Notes: generated by a model from the sequence alone, not told the origin. A DNA stretch of 64,000 bases from Erwinia pyri (GCF_030758455.1 NZ_CP132353.1:558001-622000), one strand, 5' to 3'; counted from the stretch's first letter, positions 50,176-58,598 are shown. Numbers and translations: made by a program.

Positions 50176-52494
50176 TTATGCATCGCAGCGCGGCAGCCAG
50201 TCTGCCTCGCAGTCTTCGCTCAGCTCCAGGCTGGTCTGTATGCCGTTCTTTGTCTTGCGCTTCAGCAGCTCAATCTCATACTCCTTCAGTGTCTGCGGCA
50301 CCGCCTGGCCGAACGCGGTCAGGCTCATGGGGTGCTGATGGCCTCTTGCCTCCATAAAAGACAGGTAGGCGTGATAGAGGTAGCGGCGTGGATTCATGGG
50401 CCTGATATTGGCGTTGCCGATAAACAGCCCGGTTGGCGTGCTCAGCGGGGTCAGGTAGCCGCAGAAGTCAACCAGCGGGTCGGCGCTGCGCTTGATTTCC
50501 AGCGCTTCTTCCGACGACTGCTGCGCCTGCAACAGCTCGCGGGCGTCGTCAGGACGGGTGAAGCGCTGCATCAGGTGGCGCACGATAACCCCCAGCTCAC
50601 CGGCAATCTTGTCCAGCAGTTGCGGGTCACGCTCGCTGGCCGGTATCACGTCCGGGAACGGCAGGATTACCCGCCGACGTGACACGCCGCCGCTGCGGTC
50701 GCTGAAGCGCATAGGGTTGTTGTTCACCGCCAGTATCACCGCCGGGATATGGGTTGAATAGGCGTCGCGGTACTTCGGATCAATTGCCACGGCGTCGCCG
50801 CCGGTAATTGCCTTGATGCCCGCGCCGTCGCCGCTCCACTTCTCCTGGTCCGGCAGGATAATTAAGGAGTAGCCCACCACCGCGGCGCGCTCGCGGGACG
50901 ACTCCAGCGTGTCGATGGTGGCGGCCGTGGTGTTGTCCTCTCCGGCCAGCAGGCGGGCAATGGACGCCATCACGCTTTTACCGCTGCCGCCGGGGCCGGT
51001 GACCTCAAGGAACAGCTGCCAGTCATAGCGGTTTGCCAGCACCATAAATAACGCCGCGAGGATGCGCTCCTGCTTTGCCTCATTGCGTCCGGCCGCCCGC
51101 GTCAGCCATTGCCAGAAGTATGGCGCATCGTCGGCCAGATTCTCGCCCGCCTTCGGCGTGGTGTAGTCGACGCTGTTAACGGTGCGAAGCCAGTTCTCTT
51201 TTTTGTGCGGCCCAAAGGTGCCGGTCGCGGTGTCAAACACGCCGTTACGAAAGCCAATCAGCCGGCGGGCCGGTGCGCCCATCTGCGGCACCATCAGCTT
51301 GAGCGTGTCCACGATGCCGCCGATACCGGTTGCCGAGAACGGCGCGCGCACCTTCTGAAACAGCGCGGCAATCTCGCGGCTGAGCACGCGGTAAGGCAGC
51401 ACCTGCCACGCGCCGCCCTCGTAGCGGCAGAGGTCTTCACCCACGACCGGCACGGCCAGCGTGTTGTGGTAGTGCGCGGCCAGCAGCTCTGCCTTCTGGC
51501 TGGCGCTCATCGCCTTCAGGTCGGCCTCGCTCACCGACTCAAACGGGCTGAGCGCTCTCGGCTGGGTGAAGGCGGTCAGCATGGCCTGCGTGGTCATTTC
51601 CCCTTCAGTCTGAAACACGTCGTTCCAGTCGCCTGTGACGGGCGGCAAAGCGGGCCTGCCGTTGCAGCGCTTCGCGGCGGCTTCGGCGCGCAGCTGCCCG
51701 GTGCCGTTCTCGTCGTTATCAGCGGCAATCAGTATCATCGCCTCCGGGTATTCGGCGTGGAGGCGATCTGCCAACGCGGGCAGGTTGTTGGCGCTCAGGG
51801 CAACGTAAACCGCCTGGCCGGTAAGCCGGTGCACTGTCAGGCCGGTGGCGTACCCTTCGGTCAGCCAGAGGGTATCGCCCGGTTCGCCGAGGCGGTGAAA
51901 GGCCTCTTTTACCTGACCGCCCGCCAGCGTGCGTTTGGTGCCGTCAGCGTTAATCAGCTGGGCGTTGACCGTTTCGCCGGAAATGCCGGTCAGCGGCACC
52001 AGCAGGTCGCCGGGCTGATAGGTGGTGTCGCTGATGCGCTTTGCGGTGGTCAGCGTCAGGGCGCTGTCGTCAGCCAGCCCCTTGCCGGTCAGGTAGGCGT
52101 TCCCGGCCTGCGCTTTCGCACCGGCAATAAGCCGTGCGGCCTCTTTTGCGGCGTTAAGGCGCGCACGCGCCTTCTCTTCGCCGGTTTTGTCTGTGGATGT
52201 CTGAACCAGCTTAACCGGCAGCGTACCCATCAGGTCGGCCACCCGGCAGGCGGCCTCCTTTATGTTAACGTCCAGCGCCTTTCCAACCAGCGCCAGCCCG
52301 TCGCCCCCACCACAGCAGTTACAGACCCACGTGCCGCGCCCGGCCTTGTTGTCAAAGCGGAAGCGGTCTTTGCCGCCGCAGACGGGGCACGGCGTGTGCT
52401 GACCGGCGGCGTTAATGCTGATGCCCAGCGCGGGCAGCAGCTGAGGCCAGTGACCGGCGGCTGCGCGCACGGTGTCGGTGACGATATGTTTCAT
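50176..52494 (-). CDS. P4 alpha-type primase-helicase
   Basis: Satellite replication protein of 772 aa (P4 alpha is 777). The N-terminal zinc-binding region has CPVCGGKDRFRF and WVCNCC (C36, C39, C58, C61). A Toprim primase carries the P4 motif EGYATG at 213 and DND at 259-261. The SF3 helicase P-loop is GPGGSGKS (500-507), and a C-terminal DNA-binding part follows. It should bind the GGTGAACA iterons and drive satellite replication. AGGAGG lies 5 nt upstream. It is read toward int. A frameshifted homologue starts at 62814. Confidence 0.95.
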   Translation of the reverse strand: MKHIVTDTVRAAAGHWPQLLPALGISINAAGQHTPCPVCGGKDRFRFDNKAGRGTWVCNCCGGGDGLALVGKALDVNIKEAACRVADLMGTLPVKLVQTSTDKTGEEKARARLNAAKEAARLIAGAKAQAGNAYLTGKGLADDSALTLTTAKRISDTTYQPGDLLVPLTGISGETVNAQLINADGTKRTLAGGQVKEAFHRLGEPGDTLWLTEGYATGLTVHRLTGQAVYVALSANNLPALADRLHAEYPEAMILIAADNDENGTGQLRAEAAAKRCNGRPALPPVTGDWNDVFQTEGEMTTQAMLTAFTQPRALSPFESVSEADLKAMSASQKAELLAAHYHNTLAVPVVGEDLCRYEGGAWQVLPYRVLSREIAALFQKVRAPFSATGIGGIVDTLKLMVPQMGAPARRLIGFRNGVFDTATGTFGPHKKENWLRTVNSVDYTTPKAGENLADDAPYFWQWLTRAAGRNEAKQERILAALFMVLANRYDWQLFLEVTGPGGSGKSVMASIARLLAGEDNTTAATIDTLESSRERAAVVGYSLIILPDQEKWSGDGAGIKAITGGDAVAIDPKYRDAYSTHIPAVILAVNNNPMRFSDRSGGVSRRRVILPFPDVIPASERDPQLLDKIAGELGVIVRHLMQRFTRPDDARELLQAQQSSEEALEIKRSADPLVDFCGYLTPLSTPTGLFIGNANIRPMNPRRYLYHAYLSFMEARGHQHPMSLTAFGQAVPQTLKEYEIELLKRKTKNGIQTSLELSEDCEADWLPRCDA

Positions 52495-52503
52495 GCGGCC
52501 TCC

Positions 52504-52839
52504 TTAATGCAGCGTGGCTTTGGACGCGGCCAGGCGGCCACACAGCAGTTCATCCATCATGGTTTCACCCATGCGGGTTAGTCGCGGTGCGGCGACCAGC
52601 ACGTCGGGCTGTACCATTTCGCTGAGCATGGTGCAGGCCATGTCCATGCCGTTCTCCGGGCCGTACTTCCGCACGTAATAGCCTTCCAGCTCCAGCGCGA
52701 TGGTCATCTGCACCTCGTCAAGCGAGGCGGAAACGTTGAGGCCGTAGTGCTCACAGGCGCTCAGGTAGCCCTGGGCAACGGCGCGGCGGTAAACGGCGGT
52801 GCGAACCTCAACGGGCAGGCAGGAATGATTAGTTGTCAC
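52504..52839 (-). CDS. P4-family small early protein (111 aa)
   Basis: Conserved satellite protein of unknown function, just upstream of alpha. The start is GTG at 52839 ([20 protein letters not shown]), with ATGGAGG upstream and an 11-bp overlap with the preceding gene. A homologue with the same length, differing at two residues, lies at 62469-62804. Most DNA differences between the copies are silent, so the protein is under selection. Its stop overlaps the alpha ribosome-binding site. Confidence 0.82.
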   Translation of the reverse strand: MTTNHSCLPVEVRTAVYRRAVAQGYLSACEHYGLNVSASLDEVQMTIALELEGYYVRKYGPENGMDMACTMLSEMVQPDVLVAAPRLTRMGETMMDELLCGRLAASKATLH

Positions 52840-53098
52840 GGGCGGAGACCTCCATATCGGTGAGCATGACGGATTCACAGGTGTTGACCACTTTACCCAG
52901 CTGGTCGGTAAGCAGCGCCACCACGGACGCCAGCGCATTGCCATCGGGGCCGCCGTGGCGGTTACCGGAGCATTCGATAATTTCGAGCATATCGAGCACG
53001 GTCACGCCAACGCTGTGGGCATGCTGAAGGCGCAGAAAATCGGCATGGGGAATGGGATAGCTGGCGTGTTGGTTATGACGGGCTGACAGGGTATTCAC
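52829..53098 (-). CDS. P4-family small early protein (89 aa)
   Basis: Unknown function. Begins with GTG at 53098 overlapping the stop of the preceding gene (GTGA). Sequence [20 protein letters not shown], then a helical part [18 protein letters not shown] homologue at 62226-62479 carries a 13-bp deletion. It belongs to the leftward early operon that ends with alpha. Confidence 0.75.
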   Translation of the reverse strand: MNTLSARHNQHASYPIPHADFLRLQHAHSVGVTVLDMLEIIECSGNRHGGPDGNALASVVALLTDQLGKVVNTCESVMLTDMEVSARDN

Positions 53099-53622
53099 GC
53101 GGCCACCTCACACAGCGGCAGGCGACCGGCAAAGGACAGCACGTAATCGCGTGCCAGCAGGCGGCGGGCGACCATTTCGGTTTCGGCGGTGGTGCGCAGC
53201 ATGCAGGGACGGGCGGCGGTATCGGCACGGCGAACGGCGGCAAATAAAAAGGTGAACTGCATGCGTGCAGAAATGAGGGTTGCGGCCATAGTGGCAGACT
53301 CCTTGAAGTAGCGGTTTCTGCTACCACCAGAGTTCCTACACTCGGGGGTGGTAGCCCAGACGGGGGTAGGAATACCGGCCTTCAAGGACACCGGCCAGCC
53401 CGAGGGCTGCCCCGCCTGAGCCACCATTGTCTTAAAGGCACAACGGCACAAGAACCGCTGCGCTAAAAAATGGCGCACTGAGGCAACGACGTAAAAAAAC
53501 ACGCATGGCGCGTGTCGTGTCGCCTTGAAGTAACTCGGGTTCCTACGCCCGGCTGCCGATTTTGCGGCAGCGGGGAAACTGTATACCGGCGGCTCGCCAG
53601 AAAAAAGCCTTTTTTTAAACAT
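53095..53622 (-). CDS. Ash/Icd-like early protein (two possible starts)
   Basis: The 175-codon frame has an N-terminal part like the phage Ash family ([20 protein letters not shown]) and a C-terminal part like Icd host-division inhibitors ([30 protein letters not shown]). An internal ATG at 53289 with AAGGAG upstream would give only the 64-aa Icd-like part, which may be the real protein. The immunity RNA region (53301-53550) lies between these two starts, so the upstream part may serve mostly as RNA. Overexpressed homologues block host cell division in P1/P4 relatives; this is family knowledge. Confidence 0.62.
   Translation of the reverse strand: MFKKRLFSGEPPVYSFPAAAKSAAGRRNPSYFKATRHAPCVFFYVVASVRHFLAQRFLCRCAFKTMVAQAGQPSGWPVSLKAGIPTPVWATTPECRNSGGSRNRYFKESATMAATLISARMQFTFLFAAVRRADTAARPCMLRTTAETEMVARRLLARDYVLSFAGRLPLCEVAA
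53301..53550 (-). ncRNA. P4-type CI immunity RNA region (seqA, seqB, seqC)
   Basis: Read on the minus strand, three elements follow in order: GTAGGAACCCGAG (53546-53534), GGTATTCCTAC (53376-53366) and GAGTGTAGGAAC (53343-53332). The middle one is complementary to both others, the seqA-seqB-seqC logic by which P4 CI RNA causes premature termination of the early transcript. Within 53301-53387 there are also nested perfect inverted repeats: CCTTGAAG/CTTCAAGG, GCTACCACC/GGTGGTAGC and TTCCTAC/GTAGGAA. The last two cannot form as simple nested stems together. Exact RNA ends are unknown. Confidence 0.72.
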
Positions 53623-53635
53623 CGGGCCTTTTTCC

Positions 53636-53884
53636 TCAGCAATCGGTCAGGACGTGATCGGATTGCGGCGGATTTGATCGGAAGTTCTCGCTTTGTGCGC
53701 CTTCACTTCCCTTTGCAGGCTTAGACTTGTCGGCGAACACGGAAATATGGCCGTGACGGCCGCTGTTAAATGCGGGCAGCGTGGGCGCTTTGCCACCGGC
53801 GGCGGAAAGCAGGCTTTCCGCCACGTAAACGGCCTCTTCCTGGCTGAGCGGGTAGCTGCGGGTGCCAACATTGAGCTTAATCAT
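53636..53884 (-). CDS. Small satellite protein of unknown function (82 aa)
   Basis: [20 protein letters not shown] and a following Gly/Pro-rich tail. I do not recognise the family. The start overlaps the stop of the AlpA-type gene by 4 bp, so it is the second gene of a leftward pair. It may be a regulator partner or anti-host factor. Confidence 0.65.
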   Translation of the reverse strand: MIKLNVGTRSYPLSQEEAVYVAESLLSAAGGKAPTLPAFNSGRHGHISVFADKSKPAKGSEGAQSENFRSNPPQSDHVLTDC

Positions 53885-54138
53885 GCCGCACCTCCGGCAC
53901 GCTGCGCGATGCGGGACTGCATCCAGTCGTCAATCTCTGACGCCAGCCAGGCAACGTTCTTGCCGCCGAGGGAAATCTGTGACGGAAACTGCTCACGGCA
54001 AATCAGGTCGTATATGGTCGAACGGGACAGCCCGCAGATGCTGATAACTTCCGGCAGGCGCATAAAGCGGTCGCGGGGGTATTGCAGGTTGTTCAGGGGC
54101 GGCGTTGCCGGGACTGAAACTGAAGCGGTGGAAAGCAT
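53881..54138 (-). CDS. AlpA-family transcriptional regulator / Vis-like excisionase
   Basis: An 85-aa MerR-fold helix-turn-helix protein: RFMRLPEVISICGLSRSTIYDLI and GGKNVAWLASEIDDWMQSRI are typical of AlpA/Vis. P4 Vis is both excisionase and repressor of the late promoter; this is the likely role here. GAGGTAA lies upstream of the ATG. It sits between the immunity region and the origin. Confidence 0.88.
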   Translation of the reverse strand: MLSTASVSVPATPPLNNLQYPRDRFMRLPEVISICGLSRSTIYDLICREQFPSQISLGGKNVAWLASEIDDWMQSRIAQRAGGAA

Positions 54139-54655
54139 GGTGTTACCTCATTCTGTATCCGGGCGGCGCTGGCCGGTTCCGGTCGTGGTGTGCTGGTAAC
54201 CCCCTATTGTGAGAATATTTTTGCCCGTGTAAACAAGCCCCTGTCGTGTGATAAATGAACAAAAATGCGCTCTGTTCTACCCTGTTGCACAGTATGAGTC
54301 AATATAGGTCAATATAGGGCAGTTGAATAAATCCACCTATTAATGTCGTTTTATTAAAAGGTAAAAACATTCAAATAGGCTCGCCAGAAAAAGGCTGTTT
54401 AAAAAATCGGGTGAACAGTGGTGAACACCCGGTGAACAGTTAAACCTCAAGTGTTCACCCCTTTACTTACTGTATTTATTATCTTTTTCCTAAAGGTGAA
54501 GAGTAGTGAACAGTTTTATATAAAACTAAAAGCTCAGTGGGGGTATCAGGCCAATATGTGGCCGTGTTTGCTGAGCGACAGGCAGGCAGCAATGAAATGA
54601 TTTGTCCGGTGGTGAACGACAGAATAGCGACAACCTTTACAGAGAGAGAAAAGCT
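54139..54655. other. control and origin region between vis and sid
   Basis: A 517-bp gene-free region. It holds the divergent promoters, a TCAATATAGG direct repeat (TCAATATAGGTCAATATAGG, 54299-54318) and the iteron cluster described separately. The sid promoter should be near its right end. Confidence 0.6.
54410..54617. other. GGTGAACA iteron cluster (P4 ori-like), right
   Basis: GGTGAACA occurs at 54410, 54420 and 54431 with 10-11 bp phasing, and as TGTTCACC at 54452. One-mismatch copies lie at 54495, 54505 and 54610. Same-face phasing is typical of replication iterons. Together with the cluster at 48754-48864 this resembles P4 ori1 plus crr. Confidence 0.8.
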
Positions 54656-55366
54656 ATGAGCACCCCGGAAAAGAGCAGCACCCTGGCAGCCTTTGAGCAG
54701 GCCCGAACCGCACATCTTGAGAAGATGAAAGAGTACAACGCTATCTGCGCCGACATTACCCGCTGCACCAAAGAGCGTGAAGCGGCCATTGATGCAGGAA
54801 AGGAAGCCGAAACAAACTGGCGTATGCGTTTTCGCACCCTGCGCGGCAACCTGACCGACGAGCTGAAGGCTGAACACAGCCAGCGCATTGCCAGCCGGGA
54901 ACTGGCCGACGAGTTTACCGGGCTGATTGCCGAGCTGGAGCTGGATAAGCAGGTCGCCATGCTGAATGCATGCGGCACGGGTAAGGATTATATCTACGCG
55001 CACAAGCTGGCGTTTAACGAGTTTGTCGATGCGACCTGGCAATCGGCGCTGCGTAACGTCAGCCCGTCGCTGTTATGGGCCATCCGCCTGCGTCTTCAGC
55101 GTGAGAAGGTGAATCCCCGTGACGACGACGAGCGCAGCGACGTACAGGTTGTGGCGGAGCTTATCGGGAATGCGCTGACCCGTGCGGCGGCTGCGGTGCC
55201 TGAGAAAGCGCTGACGGAAGCGCCGGTGCTGGAGAATATTGGCCTGTGGCGCCCGGCACTCACCGGGGTGGATATGGCGCTGTATGCCAGCCCGGGTAAG
55301 CGAAACAAGCAGTGGGATGCCATCCATGTACACCGCCCATGGATAAGGGAGGGTAAAAAGAAATGA
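54656..55366 (+). CDS. Sid-like capsid-size determination protein
   Basis: A 236-aa helical protein. The spacing and residues of LAAFEQARTAHLEKMKEYN, WRMRFRTLRGNLTDELKAEH and RIASRELADEF parallel P4 Sid (about 244 aa), the external scaffold that forces the helper phage to make small capsids. AGAGAGAG lies upstream of the ATG. It is first in a late operon with the Delta-like gene, overlapping it by 4 bp, which is the P4 sid-delta order. Identity was judged from memory of the P4 protein, so moderate confidence. Confidence 0.7.
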   Translation: MSTPEKSSTLAAFEQARTAHLEKMKEYNAICADITRCTKEREAAIDAGKEAETNWRMRFRTLRGNLTDELKAEHSQRIASRELADEFTGLIAELELDKQVAMLNACGTGKDYIYAHKLAFNEFVDATWQSALRNVSPSLLWAIRLRLQREKVNPRDDDERSDVQVVAELIGNALTRAAAAVPEKALTEAPVLENIGLWRPALTGVDMALYASPGKRNKQWDAIHVHRPWIREGKKK

Positions 55367-55614
55367 TGCACTGCCCATACTGCAAAAGCCCGGCACATAC
55401 CCGTTCAAGCCGGTATATGTCTGAACAGGTGAAGGAACGTTATCACCAGTGCACAAACCTTGACTGCTCCTGCACCTTCAAAACTAATGAGAGCATAACG
55501 AAAGTGATAACCGCGCCGCCGCAACCTGAACCGACCCCCGCAGTGATCCCGGAGCCGGTCAAAGAACGCCAGACTATCGGGCGCTACGGTTCATCCTTCC
55601 GCTCCCTCCATTAA
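55363..55614 (+). CDS. Ogr/Delta-type zinc-finger late activator
   Basis: An 83-aa transcription activator. The metal ligands C4-X2-C7-X22-C30-X4-C35 match the Ogr/Delta family exactly. Such proteins turn on late genes of the helper and satellite through sites near -55. This is a single-domain form, as in Ogr; P4 Delta is a tandem dimer. The tail from 50 is Pro-rich. The psu gene that should follow in P4 is not present; a terminator and cos come next. Confidence 0.92.
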   Translation: MMHCPYCKSPAHTRSSRYMSEQVKERYHQCTNLDCSCTFKTNESITKVITAPPQPEPTPAVIPEPVKERQTIGRYGSSFRSLH

Positions 55615-55622
55615 CCATAACG

Positions 55623-55646
55623 GCCGCTGAAAACAGCGGCTTTATT
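55623..55646 (+). terminator. late-operon terminator
   Basis: GCCGCTG-AAAA-CAGCGGC followed by TTTATTGTTT, 9 bp after the delta stop. The same stem is kept in the inverted copy near 62195. Confidence 0.85.
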
Positions 55647-55830
55647 GTTTCCGCGTTCCGTCCTTTCAACGCCCTTTTTCTGGCCAGCCTGGTTTGTAAA
55701 TAGCGATGCATGCATAAGGTGCATGGATTTGCATGCAGAGTGCAGCGCCTGAGATGCCCAGTCAGCCCACGTCTGGCCCGGTTTTGCACGGCTCATGCAT
55801 CTGCATAAAAAACGATGCATAAAGCGGGCA

Positions 55831-55849
55831 GGCGAGGTGGGGGTAGCAT
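55831..55849 (+). other. cos site (P2/P4 type)
   Basis: GGCGAGGTGGGGGTAGCAT matches the 19-base cohesive end of P2/P4 as I recall it (GGCGAGGCGGGGAAAGCAC) at 15 of 19 positions. ATGCAT-type motifs occur at several places in the preceding 130 bp and may be terminase-binding sites. A cos site implies packaging by a P2-like helper. Confidence 0.72.
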
Positions 55850-55945
55850 TGCGCGCTTATAGTTGAAGTGGTTAAAAAAACTATTGCAAGCAAAGAGAAC
55901 ATAAGAGATATTTAAGTTATTAGGAATAATCTTAAAGGGGCGGAC

Positions 55946-58528
55946 ATGCAAGTCTTTATTGATCAAATCATGCGTAAAGTTGAAACATCTAAAAGCGAAT
56001 CAGATTTTACTTTTTTCTTTAATTTATTAGTAGCTGGAGAAGCTTTAACAAAATTAATTGCATTAACAGTTACCGCTAGCTTGAAGAATGATAAAGACAG
56101 GCATCAATACAGGATTCTACATGGTTTGGTTCGTGCAAATGGTATTGGTGAATGGAGTCGATCGATTGAAGATTTACTTACCGGAACGGCTTCACAATAT
56201 CTTCCTGATGCCATGCGCACACATCAAACTGAGTTTACTAAAAAATGCCCTGAAGCCGAATGGCAATACCAATCCGTGCAAGATCTTTATTTGGCAATGA
56301 AATGTTTTAATTTACTTCCAGATTCTATACCCGTTAAGCGTGATTTAAAAATGTGGTTCAAAGGATTTACCGAGTTAAGAAATGCAACAAGAGGGCATGG
56401 CGCTACAATGAGTAAGGCCGCTTCAGCCGCCGCTCCACATCTTGAAAAAAGCATAAGAAGAATAATTGATAACCTTTCATTATTAAAGCTGCCTTCAGCT
56501 TACTTAAAAAGGAATATGAGTGGTAAGTTCAGAGTTACGCCTTTAAATATAATAAATGAGCATCTTGAAGAGGTTAAAAAGACAGATATTTATTCATATG
56601 AAGAAGGCGTTTATGTCTATTTGGATAAGCTTATTTTAATACCTTTGCTAAAAAGCGATCCAGATCTCAAAGATTTTTATATAGCTAATGGTGGGTTTAC
56701 GCACTCCCATTATGAGATGCTTTCATATGTTACCGATGATAAAATTCATGAGGAATCTAAGAACTATACTGCACCTAAAGGTCAACTGCCGCCGAGCGAG
56801 TCTGAGGGTTTGGGGGTATTAATGACTTATGGTAATTGTTTTTCTAATGTACCTGGCCTAAGTTATGATTATATTAACAGGGGTGAATTGGAGAATGAAC
56901 TTTATGAACTATTGATTGATGATAGGCATATTGCTATTACTTTATTAGGTAGAGGGGGTATTGGTAAGACATCTCTAGCCTTAAAGGTTATTCCTAGGCT
57001 TTATGATACTGAAAGGTTTGATGCTATCGTTTGGTTTAGCTCACGCGATATAGACTTATCTTCTAATGGTGCCAAGTTAGTACGCGCTGATGTAATGTCA
57101 AACAAAGACATAGCACACTATTATTCTCGGCTGTTCAAATCAGATGAAGAAGTAAAAAAGAAAGATTTTGATCCGATTAGCTATTTTCAGGGCCAGCTTA
57201 CCAAAGCAGATGCTGGGGCAACTCTATTTATATTTGATAATTTTGAAACTGTCGATAACCCTATAGAAACTTATAAGTGGGTTGATACATTTGTACGTAA
57301 CCCCAATAAAATTTTAGTCACTACAAGACTCCGTGATTTCAAAGGTGACTATCCATTACAAGTACAAGGTATGAGCTATGTAGAGTCAATGGAGTTGATA
57401 AAAAGAACCTCAGGTAACCTCAAGGTAGAAAAACTATCTCAGGATAATAAGGATAAAATATATCGGTTATCTGCGGGCCATCCCTACATAATGAAAGTAT
57501 TGATTGGGGATTTTGCACGAAAAGATACAAAAGGAAATATGGAGCGTCTTATTGCAGGTAGTGATGAAATACTTACCGCGCTTTTTGAGCGAACATATTC
57601 CGTGCTTACCCCATGCGCTCAAAGGACTTTCTTAACACTTTCATCATGGAATTCAGCAGTACCAAGATTGGGGTTAGAATCGATATTAATGTTTTCATTG
57701 GAGGACGCACTTGAAGTTGAAAAAGCAGTAGATACCTTAATTCAATACTCAATGATTGAAGAGTTAAAAGCTAGTGATGGACACTATTTTTTACAACTTC
57801 CTTATGTAGCATATTCTTTTGGAAACAAAAAGCTGAAGATTAGTTCACTTCAGCATATTATAAATACCGATGTTATTCTTATGAGGAAGTTTGGGGTTTC
57901 AAGCATAGATGATAAAAAAATATCTTTAAGGGATAATTTCACTCGATATCTATCTTCAGTGCATCATAATGAAGATTTTCATAAAGTTCACAAGATTATC
58001 TTGGAAAGGATATGCTATACATTTAATGATGGTTGGAGGCTTCTTGCTAACTGGGCTATGGAACCTGATGTACTTAAGTTCAATGTATTTGCAGAAGAAT
58101 GTATTCAAAGATATCTTGAAAATGAAAAGTCAGAAAAAAACAAGCATAACGCATGGTATGTATATGCGTCAATCGCAGAGCGTTTATCGAAACCTTATGA
58201 ACAAATCCTTGGTTTAACACAAGCATCTTCTTATGAGTCAATTCTTATTGATGATTTATCTAATATCACTAACAAAATAAATCACTTATTCAAGACGCAT
58301 GAATTTTCTTTGGGTGAAAGCATTAAAGAAGAGCTGTTGATAAAGCTTTTCACATTGATTTATAAAAGAAGAAATGAAGCTGATGCAATTGCATGCTCTA
58401 GGTTCGCATGGTTAGGGTTACATTTAAATAAAGAAAGAGAAGCTAAATCATTAATTGAAATAGGGTTGCGAAATGAACCGGGAAATATATTTTGTCAAAG
58501 GCTCAAAAGAAAGTTTGAACGGGAGTAG
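55946..58528 (+). CDS. STAND NTPase with HEPN-like N-terminus (candidate defence protein)
   Basis: An 860-aa AT-rich cargo gene between cos and attR. Residues 1-280 are mostly helical and contain ELRNATRGHGA, an RX5H (R145-H151) of the kind seen in HEPN RNases. An NB-ARC/STAND NTPase follows: P-loop GRGGIGKTS (335-343), Walker B FIFD (428-431), VTTR (458-461) and a GHP variant of the GLPL motif (511-513). The C-terminal 300 residues look like helical TPR-type repeats. This sensor-ATPase-effector plan is that of Avs/bacterial NLR defence proteins. No specific family name is claimed. AAAGGGG lies upstream of the ATG. A hairpin follows the stop. Confidence 0.85.
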   Translation: MQVFIDQIMRKVETSKSESDFTFFFNLLVAGEALTKLIALTVTASLKNDKDRHQYRILHGLVRANGIGEWSRSIEDLLTGTASQYLPDAMRTHQTEFTKKCPEAEWQYQSVQDLYLAMKCFNLLPDSIPVKRDLKMWFKGFTELRNATRGHGATMSKAASAAAPHLEKSIRRIIDNLSLLKLPSAYLKRNMSGKFRVTPLNIINEHLEEVKKTDIYSYEEGVYVYLDKLILIPLLKSDPDLKDFYIANGGFTHSHYEMLSYVTDDKIHEESKNYTAPKGQLPPSESEGLGVLMTYGNCFSNVPGLSYDYINRGELENELYELLIDDRHIAITLLGRGGIGKTSLALKVIPRLYDTERFDAIVWFSSRDIDLSSNGAKLVRADVMSNKDIAHYYSRLFKSDEEVKKKDFDPISYFQGQLTKADAGATLFIFDNFETVDNPIETYKWVDTFVRNPNKILVTTRLRDFKGDYPLQVQGMSYVESMELIKRTSGNLKVEKLSQDNKDKIYRLSAGHPYIMKVLIGDFARKDTKGNMERLIAGSDEILTALFERTYSVLTPCAQRTFLTLSSWNSAVPRLGLESILMFSLEDALEVEKAVDTLIQYSMIEELKASDGHYFLQLPYVAYSFGNKKLKISSLQHIINTDVILMRKFGVSSIDDKKISLRDNFTRYLSSVHHNEDFHKVHKIILERICYTFNDGWRLLANWAMEPDVLKFNVFAEECIQRYLENEKSEKNKHNAWYVYASIAERLSKPYEQILGLTQASSYESILIDDLSNITNKINHLFKTHEFSLGESIKEELLIKLFTLIYKRRNEADAIACSRFAWLGLHLNKEREAKSLIEIGLRNEPGNIFCQRLKRKFERE

Positions 58529-58571
58529 TTTAGCTGTATTAATGCACCATAATTTATGATTATTGATAATA

Positions 58572-58598
58572 GATGCTTTCACAGGATCTGAAAGCATC
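58572..58598 (+). terminator. hairpin after the STAND gene
   Basis: GATGCTTTCA-CAGGATC-TGAAAGCATC is a perfect 10-bp stem 43 bp after the stop. There is no long U run. Confidence 0.5.

Larger units (their letters stand above)
55615..55857. repeat. arm 1 of inverted repeat containing cos
   Basis: This block reappears in reverse orientation at 61974-62222 with many point differences. It contains the late terminator, a cluster of ATGCAT/TGCATG motifs and the cos site. The arms bracket 6.1 kb that holds both AT-rich cargo genes. Confidence 0.85.

Noticed and set aside
51109..52581. 490-codon open frame opposite alpha
   Set aside because: It is antisense to the primase-helicase whose motifs are intact, so it is a codon-bias shadow.
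54603..54621. TGT-N13-ACA upstream of sid as a Delta/Ogr activator site
   Set aside because: The known sites have 12 bp between the triplets and lie near -55. Here the spacing is off by one and the site is too close to the start codon.
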